From contig JACPVI010000061.1 in the NCBI GenBank assembly GCA_016191815.1, positions 210,581-274,580 of the forward strand: a DNA stretch of 64,000 nt, read 5' to 3'. The position numbers and the translations under genes were made by a program. Of this stretch, positions 19,950-30,446 are shown one piece after another; position 1 is the stretch's first letter, and every line of letters begins with the position of its first letter. The notes beneath the pieces were generated by a model that was not told where the DNA came from, searched no databases, and was given only the letters and a program-made list of their open reading frames with translations. The stretch is from Myxococcales bacterium (GTDB lineage Bacteria; Myxococcota; Myxococcia; Myxococcales; Myxococcaceae).

Positions 19950-21568
19950 TGCCAGCCCTTGAACCCACCGGCCCGGAGCCCCTGGTAGGCGTCGGTGGCG
20001 GCGGGGTAGTTGATGTCGTTCAGCGCCTGGGGAATGTCGCCCCCCTTGCCCTGGTCATCGACGTCGGGGTGGACGAGGCCCGCTCGCCAGAAGGGGTTGA
20101 AGAAGTTAGGCGGCTCGGACCAGTGGCCCTTCCGGTGGAAGTAGGTCACTCCGGTGGAGAGGGCGACCTGACGGCTGATGTCGGTCTGGTCGCGGAGCTG
20201 GATTCCGCGCCCGTCGAACTCCTCTCCCGCCGGGGTGAAGCGGAAGCGGAAGAAGAGGTTCCACGGGTCCGCCCCGCCTGGCTGGCCGCTGGAGAAGGTC
20301 CCCGGCCGCGCGGCGTAGTCGCGCTGAATGACGGCGAAGTTCTTCGGCTGCCCGTAGATGTCTCCCGGCGAGGCGACGGTGACGAAGTTGTAGTCCATGA
20401 AGCGCGGCCAGATGCCGCGCGGAGGGATGAGCGAGGGGCCCAGGGTGTGCCGCTGAATCGGGTTGGGGTCACTGCCTCCGAACCATCGGTGCATGTCCTG
20501 CCCGTCGCCGCTGTGGGTGGAGCGAGCGAAGGTGGAGCCGGGGAAGACCGGGATCGCCATCGTCCTCATCCAGGGGCACGGCTGGCTCTGCTGGAAGTTG
20601 CCGGTGGTGAGCATGTTGTGGTCGTCGGCCCAGGCCTCGCCCCCGTTGGCGCTGGCGGCAGCGTGAGTCAATGCGGTGTCGAAGTAGCCGCTGCCGCTGC
20701 CGCCGGCGGCGATCAGGGTGTCGGGGGCGGTGATGATGTCCCGCAGTTTGTTGTTGATGAACATGTCAGCCATCCCCCAGAGCCGGCCGGTGACGAACGG
20801 GTGGCCGCGGCTGCCCATCCCCGCGTGTACCGCATGCCTCCGAATCGGCGCGAGCACCAGCACCGCGCTCGGCCCGAACGGATTCCAACCAGTTTCCCGC
20901 ATGGTGATGTTCTCGCCTTGGTTCGGGGCGTCGATCTCGCCCGGCTGGTAGACGTTCCTCCCTCCCTGGATGACCTTCTTCGCCATGTTCTGGTTGTTGA
21001 CCTCGAGCATCAGGTTCCCGAATGCCGGGAGCTGGCCGGCCACGTAGAGCGTGGTGGCCGCGCCCTGCAGCGCTCGGACCTGGTCTCCCGCCGCCTGATC
21101 CTTGCTCATCCATTCCTGCCCGACTCGCTGGTCCTCCTGCCAGAGGTCCATGATGTTCTGGATGAGCTGGAAGGTGCCGCTGATGGAGCAACCGCAGAAC
21201 TGCGGGCAGGGCGAGAAGGGCCGGCAGCAGTTGAAGATCCCGGCAATCCAGCTCGGGAGCATCACCCCGAAGTCCACCATCCCCACGAACAGGTTGGACC
21301 GGTAGTAGCCCGACCAGCTGATCAAGCTCTGCACCCCCGCCATCGCCACCATGTGGGCGATCTGCGCTCGGTTGAGCACCGAGACCGCGTTGTAGGTGCG
21401 GGCGGTCATCACCGCGTTGCTGTAGGCCGCGGTGTCCGCCAACGTCTGCAGCTCCATCTTCTCCTTCGCCTTGGTGCTGAAGGAGAGCGTCATGCAGACC
21501 ATCACCGTGAGCAGCAACAAGGTCAGCACGAAGAGCAACAGGGTCTGTCCACGGCGGAGCATCAGCAT
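19946..21568 (-). CDS. TadG-like envelope protein
   Basis: 540 residues. RRGQTLLLFVLTLLLLTVMV followed by LSFSTKAKEKMELQTLADTAAYSNAV matches the Tad/TadG N-terminal helix that anchors the protein in the inner membrane. The rest is periplasmic. I see no von Willebrand A (MIDAS) motif such as DxSxS, which many TadG proteins carry. A Cys cluster sits near residues 113-128 (FNCCRPFSPCPQFCGC). The gene lies between two TadE-like genes, overlapping the downstream one by four bases. Confidence 0.8.
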   Translation of the reverse strand: MLMLRRGQTLLLFVLTLLLLTVMVCMTLSFSTKAKEKMELQTLADTAAYSNAVMTARTYNAVSVLNRAQIAHMVAMAGVQSLISWSGYYRSNLFVGMVDFGVMLPSWIAGIFNCCRPFSPCPQFCGCSISGTFQLIQNIMDLWQEDQRVGQEWMSKDQAAGDQVRALQGAATTLYVAGQLPAFGNLMLEVNNQNMAKKVIQGGRNVYQPGEIDAPNQGENITMRETGWNPFGPSAVLVLAPIRRHAVHAGMGSRGHPFVTGRLWGMADMFINNKLRDIITAPDTLIAAGGSGSGYFDTALTHAAASANGGEAWADDHNMLTTGNFQQSQPCPWMRTMAIPVFPGSTFARSTHSGDGQDMHRWFGGSDPNPIQRHTLGPSLIPPRGIWPRFMDYNFVTVASPGDIYGQPKNFAVIQRDYAARPGTFSSGQPGGADPWNLFFRFRFTPAGEEFDGRGIQLRDQTDISRQVALSTGVTYFHRKGHWSEPPNFFNPFWRAGLVHPDVDDQGKGGDIPQALNDINYPAATDAYQGLRAGGFKGWQ

Positions 21569-21575
21569 GGCTGCC

Positions 21576-22340
21576 TCACGGGAGAGGAGGGCAATTCTGC
21601 GTCTGGAAGTAGACCGCCTTCGCGGGAGTCATCATTCGCATCGTGTAAGTGGTCTCGATGGGGAAGACGTACTGGCCCATGTCGTAGCGGGCCTCCATCT
21701 CCGCCTTCACCATCGCGTCCGGGCCGGGCGACTCCGTGGTCCAGCTCGCGGTCTGACGGACCATGTAGGGGTTCTGCGCGGTGTAGTCGCGGATTCCCCA
21801 CTGGGCCATGGCGATGCGCGCCATCACCCAGTCCGCGAAGGGAATCTTCATCGGGTACCAGTAGACCATCCGCACCTCGAGCCGCATGATCGGGTTGTCC
21901 GGCTGGTCGAAGTTCTTGTCCTGCCCGTCGGGGAACGCCTGCACGGTGCCCTGGAGCGGAGCCTCGCGGAAAATCCAGACGATCGGCCCGTTGAAGTTCA
22001 TGTCCCGGAGCGGGGTGCCTCCGCCGGAGTACTGGTTGTTCGCCCGCGCCGCGAAGGCGTTCCCCAGCATCTGCCCCGCCGAGCCGCTCTGCGCCCCCAG
22101 GTAAGAACTGAAGGTGGGCAGCAACGCGCCGATCGCCGCGTGGGTCATCCGCTGGCAATCGCCGTGGTTGACGCTCCCCGCCCGGGTGGCCCGGAAGGCC
22201 GCGTACTGCGCCATCACCCGCGCCTGCAGCATGAGGAAGAGCTGCAGCGTCCCGAGGATCATGAACACCGCCAAAGGCAGCGTCAGCGCCGCCTCCACCG
22301 CCGCCTGGCCGGACTCGCCCTTCCCGGAATCCCGCTTCAT
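21576..22340 (-). CDS. TadE-like envelope protein, first of the cluster
   Basis: 254 residues from ATG 22338-22340. GESGQAAVEAALTLPLAVFM then LGTLQLFLMLQARVMAQYAA is a TadE-like N-terminus: processing-site-like residues and one membrane helix. The exported part of about 200 residues has few Cys. Its stop is 7 bases before the TadG-like gene, so the three Tad-like genes and the one at 18286 form one transcription unit. The sigma-54 activator gene ends 92 bases upstream on the same strand. Confidence 0.82.
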   Translation of the reverse strand: MKRDSGKGESGQAAVEAALTLPLAVFMILGTLQLFLMLQARVMAQYAAFRATRAGSVNHGDCQRMTHAAIGALLPTFSSYLGAQSGSAGQMLGNAFAARANNQYSGGGTPLRDMNFNGPIVWIFREAPLQGTVQAFPDGQDKNFDQPDNPIMRLEVRMVYWYPMKIPFADWVMARIAMAQWGIRDYTAQNPYMVRQTASWTTESPGPDAMVKAEMEARYDMGQYVFPIETTYTMRMMTPAKAVYFQTQNCPPLP

Positions 22341-22370
22341 GGCCCGGATTGTCGTCCCCCAGGCGAGGGC

Positions 22371-22411
22371 GGCCCATCGGACAGCTGGCCCGGCCCATCG
22401 GTCAACTGGCC
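22371..22411. repeat. 21-base direct repeat upstream of the Tad-like unit
   Basis: Two copies, 22371-22390 and 22392-22411, share GGCCCATCGG then (A/T)CA(G/A)CTGGCC, 18 of 20 positions identical, spaced by two helical turns. They lie 30 to 70 bases before the first TadE-like start. Tandem sites spaced by two turns often bind a regulator. No TGGCAC-N5-TTGC sigma-54 promoter is visible beside them. Confidence 0.55.
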
Positions 22412-22432
22412 GCGCCGATGTGCGACAGCGGC

Positions 22433-23872
<1,440 letters not shown>

Positions 23873-23974
23873 GAACGCGGCGGACAGGATACAGATTCGC
23901 GGGCGAGAGGCGAACCGCTTTTCCGACCCCTCCTCGCAACCCGCCACTTTTGGCGCTAGCTTGCCGCGCCCCCG

Positions 23975-24910
23975 ATGGCCGAGAAGAACGACAGGCGGCA
24001 GGGAAGGCTGGGCCTCCTCTCGCGGAAGCGCTCGCTCTACTCGACAAGGAGGCTGGTGGAGGCCACCAGGGAGCGCGAGCACCGGGTGTTGGTCCTCGAC
24101 ACCTTGCGCTGCAACCTCATCCTCGCGCCCTCGGGCCCCCGGCTGGTCTACCGCGGCGTGGAGGTGAGCGGCCTGGAGGTGGTCATCCCCCGCATCGGCG
24201 CCTCGGTGACCACCTACGGGCTGGCGGTGGTCCACCACCTGGAGATGATGGGCGTGCCGGTGGTGAACGGCTCGTTGGGCATCGCCTACAGCCGGGACAA
24301 GCTGCGCTGCCTGCAGCTCCTCGCCCGTTCGGGCATCGCCATTCCCCGCACGGTGATGGCCCACGACCGCTCCAAGGTGGACGAGCTGCTGGAGCAGGTG
24401 GGCGGGCTCCCGGCGATCATCAAGCTCATCCGCGGAACCCAGGGAGTGGGAGTGATGATCGCCTCCACCGTGCAGGAGGTGAAGGGCATCGTGGACACCT
24501 TCTGGCAGCTCGGCCAGGAAATCCTCATTCAGGAATTCGTGCGCGAGTCCAAGGGCCGCGACCTGCGCGCCCTGGTGGTGGGTGACCAGGTGGTGGCGGC
24601 GATGCGGCGGAAGGCGAAGAGGGGGGAGTTCCGCTCCAACCTGCACCGAGGGGGCGAGGGGAAGCCCGTCGACTTGGCTGCGCCCCACGCCCAGACCGCG
24701 GTGCGCGCGGCGAGGGTCCTGGGCCTGGAGATCGCCGGAGTCGACATGCTCGAGTCGGACGACGGCCCCAAGGTGATGGAGGTCAACTCCAGCCCGGGCT
24801 TCGAGGGCCTGGAGCGGGCCACCGGGCGGGACATCGCCGGAGCGATGGTGGAGCGGGCCTTCGCCTTCGCGAAGGAGCATCGCGCCACCCGAGCGGGGGA
24901 GCGGGCCTAG
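23975..24910 (+). CDS. RimK-like ATP-grasp ligase
   Basis: 311 residues, close to E. coli RimK. RimK-type enzymes add glutamate to a C-terminus or make related peptide bonds. Visible landmarks: NGSLGIAYSRDKLRCLQLLA (helix before the ATP site), IIKLIRGTQGVGVMIA (Lys and Gly-rich ATP loop), ILIQEFV with the adenine-binding Glu, GRDLRALVVGDQVVAAMRR (substrate loop) and GVDMLESDDGPKVMEVNSS with the Mg-binding residues. The start is 102 bases from the divergent FHA activator start. The substrate is not given by context, because rpsF is not in the window. Confidence 0.85.
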   Translation: MAEKNDRRQGRLGLLSRKRSLYSTRRLVEATREREHRVLVLDTLRCNLILAPSGPRLVYRGVEVSGLEVVIPRIGASVTTYGLAVVHHLEMMGVPVVNGSLGIAYSRDKLRCLQLLARSGIAIPRTVMAHDRSKVDELLEQVGGLPAIIKLIRGTQGVGVMIASTVQEVKGIVDTFWQLGQEILIQEFVRESKGRDLRALVVGDQVVAAMRRKAKRGEFRSNLHRGGEGKPVDLAAPHAQTAVRAARVLGLEIAGVDMLESDDGPKVMEVNSSPGFEGLERATGRDIAGAMVERAFAFAKEHRATRAGERA

Positions 24911-25007
24911 GGCCTCCTCGACTCCCTGCTCTCGGCGCGAACGGCTGCCCTGACGCGAAAGCCAGGGATTGTCGGCGTCCCGGAAGCTTCTCTAAATTCG
25001 GCGCCCG

Positions 25008-25673
25008 ATGAGCCGGGTCTATCGACCGTTTCAGGTTCTCGTCTACCACGACGTGCTCTGCGCCTGGTGCTACCTCGCTGATCAGCGGCTGGCCTCGCTG
25101 CGCGAGGAGCTGAAGGATTTGGTCCGCTGGCGCTACCGCCCGTATCCGCTGCGCGCGCTGGAGGCGCAGCCCACGCAAGCGGAGATCGAAGATCGGGTGA
25201 AGGAGCTGATCCGCGCGCGGAATGAGGCGGGCGGCGAGAAGCTGAGCTGCGACTTGTGGACCACGGGAGATCCTCCCCGCTCGAGCGTGTCGCCGCTGGC
25301 GGCGCTGGAGGCGGCGAAGCTGCAGGGCTCGGCGGAGCGGGTCTCGCTCTGGCGGGCGATGCAGCGGGCCGCGCTGGAGCAGGGCGTGAACGTCACCCGG
25401 TCCGACGTGGTGTACGAGCTGGCCAGCCGGCTGGGGTTGAACATGAACCGCTTCGTGGCGGCCTACCAGTCGCCGGAGACCAGGAGGCTGATCCTGGAAG
25501 AGCACCGGCTGGCCTCCAGCCGCGGGGTGCGCGGAGTGCCGGCGGTGGTCTTGGGCGGCCGGTGGATGATCCGCGGGCTGCGCGAGGTTTCGGAGTACCG
25601 GGAGCTCGTCCTCTCCTGCGTGCAGAAGGCGGGGATGACCGGCTACGGGGCGCCGCTCGGGACGGTGCACTGA
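25008..25673 (+). CDS. DsbA-family thiol oxidoreductase
   Basis: 221 residues with no signal peptide, so probably cytoplasmic. FQVLVYHDVLCAWCYLADQ carries the active-site pair CAWC (Cys18, Cys21) after the first beta strand. A helical insertion follows. GVRGVPAVVLGGRW near 175 gives the cis-Pro before the last strands. This is the FrnE/2-hydroxychromene-2-carboxylate isomerase branch of the DsbA fold; with both Cys present a redox role is more likely than isomerase. It follows the RimK-like gene by 97 bases. Confidence 0.85.
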   Translation: MSRVYRPFQVLVYHDVLCAWCYLADQRLASLREELKDLVRWRYRPYPLRALEAQPTQAEIEDRVKELIRARNEAGGEKLSCDLWTTGDPPRSSVSPLAALEAAKLQGSAERVSLWRAMQRAALEQGVNVTRSDVVYELASRLGLNMNRFVAAYQSPETRRLILEEHRLASSRGVRGVPAVVLGGRWMIRGLREVSEYRELVLSCVQKAGMTGYGAPLGTVH

Positions 25674-25772
25674 GGCGAGTCGAGGGTCGACGCTCTACCG
25701 GATGGACTTGAATCTTCTGCCGCCCCGCGCGTCTGATGGGGCGTCATTTCACCCAGGCCGAAAGGATTGGCC

Positions 25773-27059
25773 ATGCGCAGAGTCCTGCTGATTGCCGCGC
25801 CGCTCTCGATGCTGCTCGGCGCCTGCACCGTGCACACCTACCGATATCGCGACCCCGACTACTACGCGTACCGGTACAGCTACCACCACCCCATCCCGGT
25901 GGAGCTTGGCGGCGGCTGGTGCCTCATCGACGGAAACCACTCCCACGAGTACGCGCCGGAGTACCGCTACTACACCTACTCCGGCAGCTACTACACCTAC
26001 GCGGGGCCGACGGTGGTCTGGTACCACGACTACCACCCCATCCCCACCGGCGGGCACTGCAACCTCCACGGCCGCCACTCGCACGACTACACCCCAGGGG
26101 TGTACGCGGGGAACTTCTACTGGGACAACGGCCAGAGCGTTTACGTCTACAACGACCGGCCCACCCACGGGGCCAGCGGCGTCCAGCCTCCCTTGGGCCA
26201 AGGCTCGAGCTGGTCCCCGCCCGGGAAAGGCTCGGGCCCGCCGGCCGGGCAGGGCGGCTACCCTCCCGGCGGAGGCAGCTTCCCACCGGGCGGCTCCGGA
26301 CAGAACCCTCCGCCTGGGCACGGCGGCGTCATCCCCGGCCACGGCGGCACTCCTCCCGGCCAGGGAGCCCAGATTCCTCCCGGGCAGCTGAACAACCCGG
26401 GCAAGGGGAACGCGGGCGGCCACTTCCCTCCGGGGTACATCGGCACGGTGCAGAATCCACCTCCGGGCCACGGCGGGACACCTCCTGGCCAGGGAGGGAC
26501 TCCGCCCGGGCAAGGCGCGCAGGTTCCGCCCGGGCAGGTGAACAACCCGGGCCACGGCTCCGGCCGCACGGACCCACCGAGGGGAGAGGGCTACCTCCAC
26601 CCCTCCGACCGCGCCCCCCAGCCCGCCGGCTCCTTCCCTCCGGGGCGCAATACTTTTGGTTCGCCGCCGGGAAGCCAGGGGCAGCCAACCTTCGCTCCTC
26701 CGCCGCGCCAAGAGCCCCCGCCCGCCAGGCCCAGCTTCGAGCGCCCGCCGCCGTCGTACGGCCCGCCGATGGGCACCCGTCCCCCGGAGACGCAGCCGCC
26801 GCCCAGCCACGGCTCTCCTCCCCGCGGGAACGAGTCGGTGGGCCGCCCCGAGCGCGAGGTGCCGCACAAGGTGGAGCTGCCTCCAGTGCACGCCCCGCAG
26901 CGAGAGGTGCCGCCGCGCGGAAGTCCGCCGCCGGCCCAGCCTCCGCAGGCCCAGCCGCCTCCGCAAGTGCAGCCTCCGCCGGGCGCGCAGCCGCCGCCGC
27001 CGCCGGGCGCTCCTCCCAGGGGGCGCGGCGCCGGAGGCCCTCCTCCACCCCGGCCGTAG
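25773..27059 (+). CDS. Tyr-rich N-domain, Pro/Gly-rich repeat lipoprotein
   Basis: 428 residues from ATG 25773, with AAAGGA upstream. The signal ends in lipobox LGAC. The first domain (20-135) is dense in Tyr and His (DPDYYAYRYSYHHP and later YHDYHPIPTGGHC), possibly a metal or surface ligand. The rest is low complexity with loose repeats of NPPPGHGGTPPGQG and PPGQLNNPG, ending in long runs of Pro and Gln. Such a chain would be extended, as in surface stalks. No family recognised. A FadL-like porin gene follows 51 bases later. Confidence 0.8.
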   Translation: MRRVLLIAAPLSMLLGACTVHTYRYRDPDYYAYRYSYHHPIPVELGGGWCLIDGNHSHEYAPEYRYYTYSGSYYTYAGPTVVWYHDYHPIPTGGHCNLHGRHSHDYTPGVYAGNFYWDNGQSVYVYNDRPTHGASGVQPPLGQGSSWSPPGKGSGPPAGQGGYPPGGGSFPPGGSGQNPPPGHGGVIPGHGGTPPGQGAQIPPGQLNNPGKGNAGGHFPPGYIGTVQNPPPGHGGTPPGQGGTPPGQGAQVPPGQVNNPGHGSGRTDPPRGEGYLHPSDRAPQPAGSFPPGRNTFGSPPGSQGQPTFAPPPRQEPPPARPSFERPPPSYGPPMGTRPPETQPPPSHGSPPRGNESVGRPEREVPHKVELPPVHAPQREVPPRGSPPPAQPPQAQPPPQVQPPPGAQPPPPPGAPPRGRGAGGPPPPRP

Positions 27060-27110
27060 CCTAAAGGGCCCGCTTCCAAGTAGCGTTCGCCCCTCACCAA
27101 TGGAGGGGCG

Positions 27111-28652
27111 ATGAAGAGTTGGGGCTTGGCCCTCGCCGCCGCGGCGGCAACTCTGGCGACGCCGGCGCGCGGCTCCGGCATCTACTTCGGAGAGAACGGC
27201 ACCAAGGCGCTCCTGCAGGGAGGCGCCTTCGCCGCCCAGGCGGATGACCTCACCGCCATCCAGCACAATCCGGGAGGGCTGTCGCAGCTTGCGGGCTTCC
27301 ACTTCCTGCTCGACACCGAGCTGCTCCGCCACGAGGTCGGCTTTCTTCGCAAGGACCCGGGCGCGGCCACCACGGTCGCCTCGCCGGTGTCCAACACTGC
27401 CGGCTTCTTCTTCCTGCCGAACCTGGCCTTCGGATACGGGATGGAGCTGGCCGGCCGGCCGGTCACCTTTGCCGTCGGCGCTTACGGGCCGCCCGCGGTG
27501 GGGCGCTACAAGTACCCCCGGCCGAACTACGCCAAAAAGGAGCAGGACGTCCGCGGCAAGCTGGAGCTGGTCTACGTGGAGCACCCGCGAAAAGCGGCGC
27601 CGCAGCGGTACGAGCTGATCGACAACGACGTCATCATCCTCTACCCGTCGCTCTCGGCGGCGGCGGAGCTTCACCCGCGCCTCTCCGTGGGTGCGTCCTT
27701 CCAGTACGTCTTCTCCAAGCTGGCCTTATCCCAGGCGGTGCACAGCGCGCCCTACACGCCGAGCTCGATCAGCTCCGAAGACCCTGGTTGGGATTCGGTG
27801 GTGGGGGTGGACCTGATGGGAAAGGGCGGCTGGACGGGCGTCCTGGGCGTGCTGGCGCGGCCGACCGACTCGCTCTCCATCGGCGCCTCGGTGCGCCCGC
27901 CGGTGCAGATTGCGGGAAACGGCAAGTTCATCATCGAGCCCGGGGAGCTGGCCCGCTCGGCGAAGATCGACGTCCAGTGCCCCAACCGGGAGCTGACCGA
28001 GCTGGACCCCTCGGCGGACGCCAACTCCGAAGTCGACCCGGGTGAGGCCCATCGGGTGAGCTGCCCCGGCGCCGCCGACCTGTTCCTCACCATGCCCCTG
28101 GAGGTGAAGCTGGGGCTCCGCTACCGCGCCACCGAGGCCTTGGCGCTGAACCTGGACTTCGTCTACCAGGGCTGGCAGTCGGTGAGCGAGATTGTCCTCG
28201 AGCCGAAGGGCATCACCATCCAGACTTTGGGCGGCGAGCCGCAGCCGGTGCAGACCTTCCACATCCCCAAGAGGTGGCACAAGGCGGCGTCGCTGAGGCT
28301 GGGCGGCTCCTACTCCTTCCCCTTCGGGCTCACCGCCTACGGAGGAGTGCTGGGCGAAGAGGGCGCGGCGCCGGACGAGTACTCCGGCATCGACTTCCTC
28401 CACTACACCCGGCTGTTCCTCACCGCCGGCGCCGGCTACCGGACAGGGGGCCTGGAGTTCCTCGCCGGAGCGGCCTACACCCCCACGGTGGTGAAGGAAG
28501 TTTCCGCGAGCGAGGTGAGGGCCGGCAGCACTGACCCCGCCATCCAAGGCATCGTGGTGGGAGCGGGCGCCCACTCCTCCGGAGGGCTGGTGCTCACCGC
28601 CGGCATCCGCGGCCGCTTCGGAAACACCGCGCGCGGCTCGACTTCCAACTGA
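27111..28652 (+). CDS. FadL/OMPP1-type outer-membrane porin
   Basis: 513 residues, with GGAGGGGCG before the ATG. The signal is AAAAATLATPARGSG. The mature N-terminus IYFGENGTKALLQGGAFAAQ then ADDLTAIQHNPGGLSQL is the OMPP1/FadL/TodX signature, a hatch segment with the conserved NPGGL. The remainder shows alternating beta strands ending in an aromatic/Gly-rich tail. FadL-type channels carry hydrophobic compounds such as long-chain fatty acids across the outer membrane. It is followed at 10 bases by a lipoprotein gene, probably the same operon. Confidence 0.88.
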   Translation: MKSWGLALAAAAATLATPARGSGIYFGENGTKALLQGGAFAAQADDLTAIQHNPGGLSQLAGFHFLLDTELLRHEVGFLRKDPGAATTVASPVSNTAGFFFLPNLAFGYGMELAGRPVTFAVGAYGPPAVGRYKYPRPNYAKKEQDVRGKLELVYVEHPRKAAPQRYELIDNDVIILYPSLSAAAELHPRLSVGASFQYVFSKLALSQAVHSAPYTPSSISSEDPGWDSVVGVDLMGKGGWTGVLGVLARPTDSLSIGASVRPPVQIAGNGKFIIEPGELARSAKIDVQCPNRELTELDPSADANSEVDPGEAHRVSCPGAADLFLTMPLEVKLGLRYRATEALALNLDFVYQGWQSVSEIVLEPKGITIQTLGGEPQPVQTFHIPKRWHKAASLRLGGSYSFPFGLTAYGGVLGEEGAAPDEYSGIDFLHYTRLFLTAGAGYRTGGLEFLAGAAYTPTVVKEVSASEVRAGSTDPAIQGIVVGAGAHSSGGLVLTAGIRGRFGNTARGSTSN

Positions 28653-28661
28653 GGAGCACTC

Positions 28662-29645
28662 ATGAAGCAGCCGACTCAGACTGGCTCGCATCCGTCTCCG
28701 TTCGAGCCGTCCCATGCGAATGCGTTCGGCCTGGCCAGTCTCGGCGCCGTCGCGCTTCTTTCGCTCGGCCTCGCCGGATGCCCGAACGGCGGCAACCTCC
28801 CGGCCGCCGGAGAGCCGGACGGCTCCGAGGAGCAGGGCGAGGTGGAGGTGACCGCCTCCGGGTTCGCCTCGGTGCACCCGGCGGCGGCGCAGTACCTCCA
28901 GAGCAAGGGGGAGCCGGTGCCCTCGGTGGCGGGGCTCACCTTGCGAGTGGAGGAGCCCTTCAAGGTGGCGCTGAACGACCCCACCGGCATCTTCGGCGAG
29001 CTGACCCTCACCGGCGCGGGGACTTTCTCCGTCTCCGGGATTCGCAGCAGCCAGGTCATCCTGGGCATCGCCGCCGGAATCAAGGACGACTCCGACGCCG
29101 GGGTGTGCGGGGTGGACGGGGGCATCGCCGACGGCGGCTGCGGCCCCGCCCAGCGGAGGGTCATCCGCTCGGCCACCTCGCTCTACGACGTGGCGCTGGA
29201 AGGGAAGAAGCCGGACAAGGACGTGGTGGGGACCAAGGCCTACGCGGTGCCGGCCGCCTTCCACGACCAGCTCACCCAGGCGGTGACCGAGGCGCGCATC
29301 CGCCAGCTCACCGGGCCCAACAACAAGGGCACCCTCATCGAGGCGGGCTTCATGCTCGGCCGCATCGTGGACGCGAGCGGAAACCCGGTGGCCGGCGCCC
29401 GGGTGAGCCCCAGCCCGGACACCAAGGCGGGACAGTTCTTCTACCCGAGCTCAGACGTCTCCTCCGCCAGTCAGACTTCCACCTCCTCCAACGGGCTGTT
29501 CCTCTTCGTCCACTCCGGCGGAGACGTGGACACCTTCAAGTTCGCGGTGGAGGGAAAGCCGGAGTACCTGACCCGCAACGCCGGCGCCGCCAAGGACGCC
29601 TGCCTGGTGACGACCGTCTACCCGGGCAAGACGCCGCCGCCCTAA
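28662..29645 (+). CDS. lipoprotein downstream of the porin
   Basis: 327 residues, GAGGAG at -8. The start is unusual: about 26 hydrophilic residues precede the hydrophobic core, then lipobox LAGC at about residue 40. The mature chain has a Glu/Gly-rich linker, a beta-rich region with LTLTGAGTFSVSG, and a C-terminal piece (LGRIVDASGNPVAGARVSPS) that resembles a carboxypeptidase regulatory-like (Ig-type) fold. Starts 10 bases after the porin stop and ends 5 bases before the phosphoesterase. Function unknown; likely envelope partner of the porin. Confidence 0.8.
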   Translation: MKQPTQTGSHPSPFEPSHANAFGLASLGAVALLSLGLAGCPNGGNLPAAGEPDGSEEQGEVEVTASGFASVHPAAAQYLQSKGEPVPSVAGLTLRVEEPFKVALNDPTGIFGELTLTGAGTFSVSGIRSSQVILGIAAGIKDDSDAGVCGVDGGIADGGCGPAQRRVIRSATSLYDVALEGKKPDKDVVGTKAYAVPAAFHDQLTQAVTEARIRQLTGPNNKGTLIEAGFMLGRIVDASGNPVAGARVSPSPDTKAGQFFYPSSDVSSASQTSTSSNGLFLFVHSGGDVDTFKFAVEGKPEYLTRNAGAAKDACLVTTVYPGKTPPP

Positions 29646-29650
29646 CGCGG

Positions 29651-30376
29651 ATGAGGCTGTTCGCCCTGGGAGACGTGCACCTCCCCTCCACCCGGAGGAA
29701 GGACATGGACCGGTTCGGCTGGACCGGACACCCGGAGCCACTGGGGAGGGCCTGGGACCAGTCGGTGGGCCAAGAGGACATCGTCATCCTGGCGGGGGAC
29801 ATCTCCTGGGCCACCAAGCCCACCGAGGTGCTGGAGGACCTGCGCTGGCTGGACGAGCGCCCGGGGAAGAAGGTGCTCCTCCGAGGCAACCACGACTACT
29901 GGTGGGGCGACTCGGCGGCCAAGCTGCGGAAGCTCTTCCAGCCCTTCGCCTCCTTCGCCGGTTTCATCCACAACTGCGCGGTGGAGGCGGGGCCGTGGCT
30001 CATCGCCGGCAGCCGGCTGTGGACGGTGCCGGAGGCGCCGCCGCTTCCCGGAGGAGAGCTGGGAGACGAGGCCCAGCGGCCGGACCACGTGGAGCGAGAG
30101 CTCCGCCGGCTGGAGCTGTCCTTCGCCGACGCGCGCGGGAAGCCGCCCGGGCTCGCCCGGGTGGTGGCGGTGCACTTTCCCCCGCTCTACTCCAACGGGC
30201 TTCCCACCGCCTTCAGCCGGGCCATCGAGGCCTACCAGCCCGCAGTCTGCGTCTATGGGCACCTCCACGGGCCCGGCATCTCCGCCGGCTTCCAGGGCGA
30301 GCACGGGGGAGTGCGGTATGTGTTGGCCTCCTGCGACGCGGCGGGCTTCGCGCCGGTGCTTTTGGACCAGCGCTGA
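29651..30376 (+). CDS. metallophosphoesterase
   Basis: 241 residues, no signal peptide. Calcineurin-like phosphoesterase with the metal-site motifs in order: GDVHLP, GDISW, GNHDYWW, and GHLHGPG near residue 205. It therefore binds two metals and hydrolyses phosphomono- or diesters in the cytoplasm. The substrate is not clear from the sequence. Its start is 5 bases after the lipoprotein stop, so it is probably in the same transcription unit as the porin. Confidence 0.88.
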   Translation: MRLFALGDVHLPSTRRKDMDRFGWTGHPEPLGRAWDQSVGQEDIVILAGDISWATKPTEVLEDLRWLDERPGKKVLLRGNHDYWWGDSAAKLRKLFQPFASFAGFIHNCAVEAGPWLIAGSRLWTVPEAPPLPGGELGDEAQRPDHVERELRRLELSFADARGKPPGLARVVAVHFPPLYSNGLPTAFSRAIEAYQPAVCVYGHLHGPGISAGFQGEHGGVRYVLASCDAAGFAPVLLDQR

Positions 30377-30415
30377 GCGGCCTGGTGGAGCCATCGCCGA
30401 GGGCGGCAACTCAAC

Positions 30416-30446
30416 CGGCCGGGACGGCCATCATCACTCCCGGCCG
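30416..30446. terminator. hairpin between convergent genes
   Basis: Perfect 9-base arms CGGCCGGGA (30416-30424) and TCCCGGCCG (30438-30446) with a 13-base loop. It covers the last codons and stop of the minus-strand gene and lies 40 bases after the phosphoesterase stop. It is placed to end both transcripts, although it has no U-run. Confidence 0.5.
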
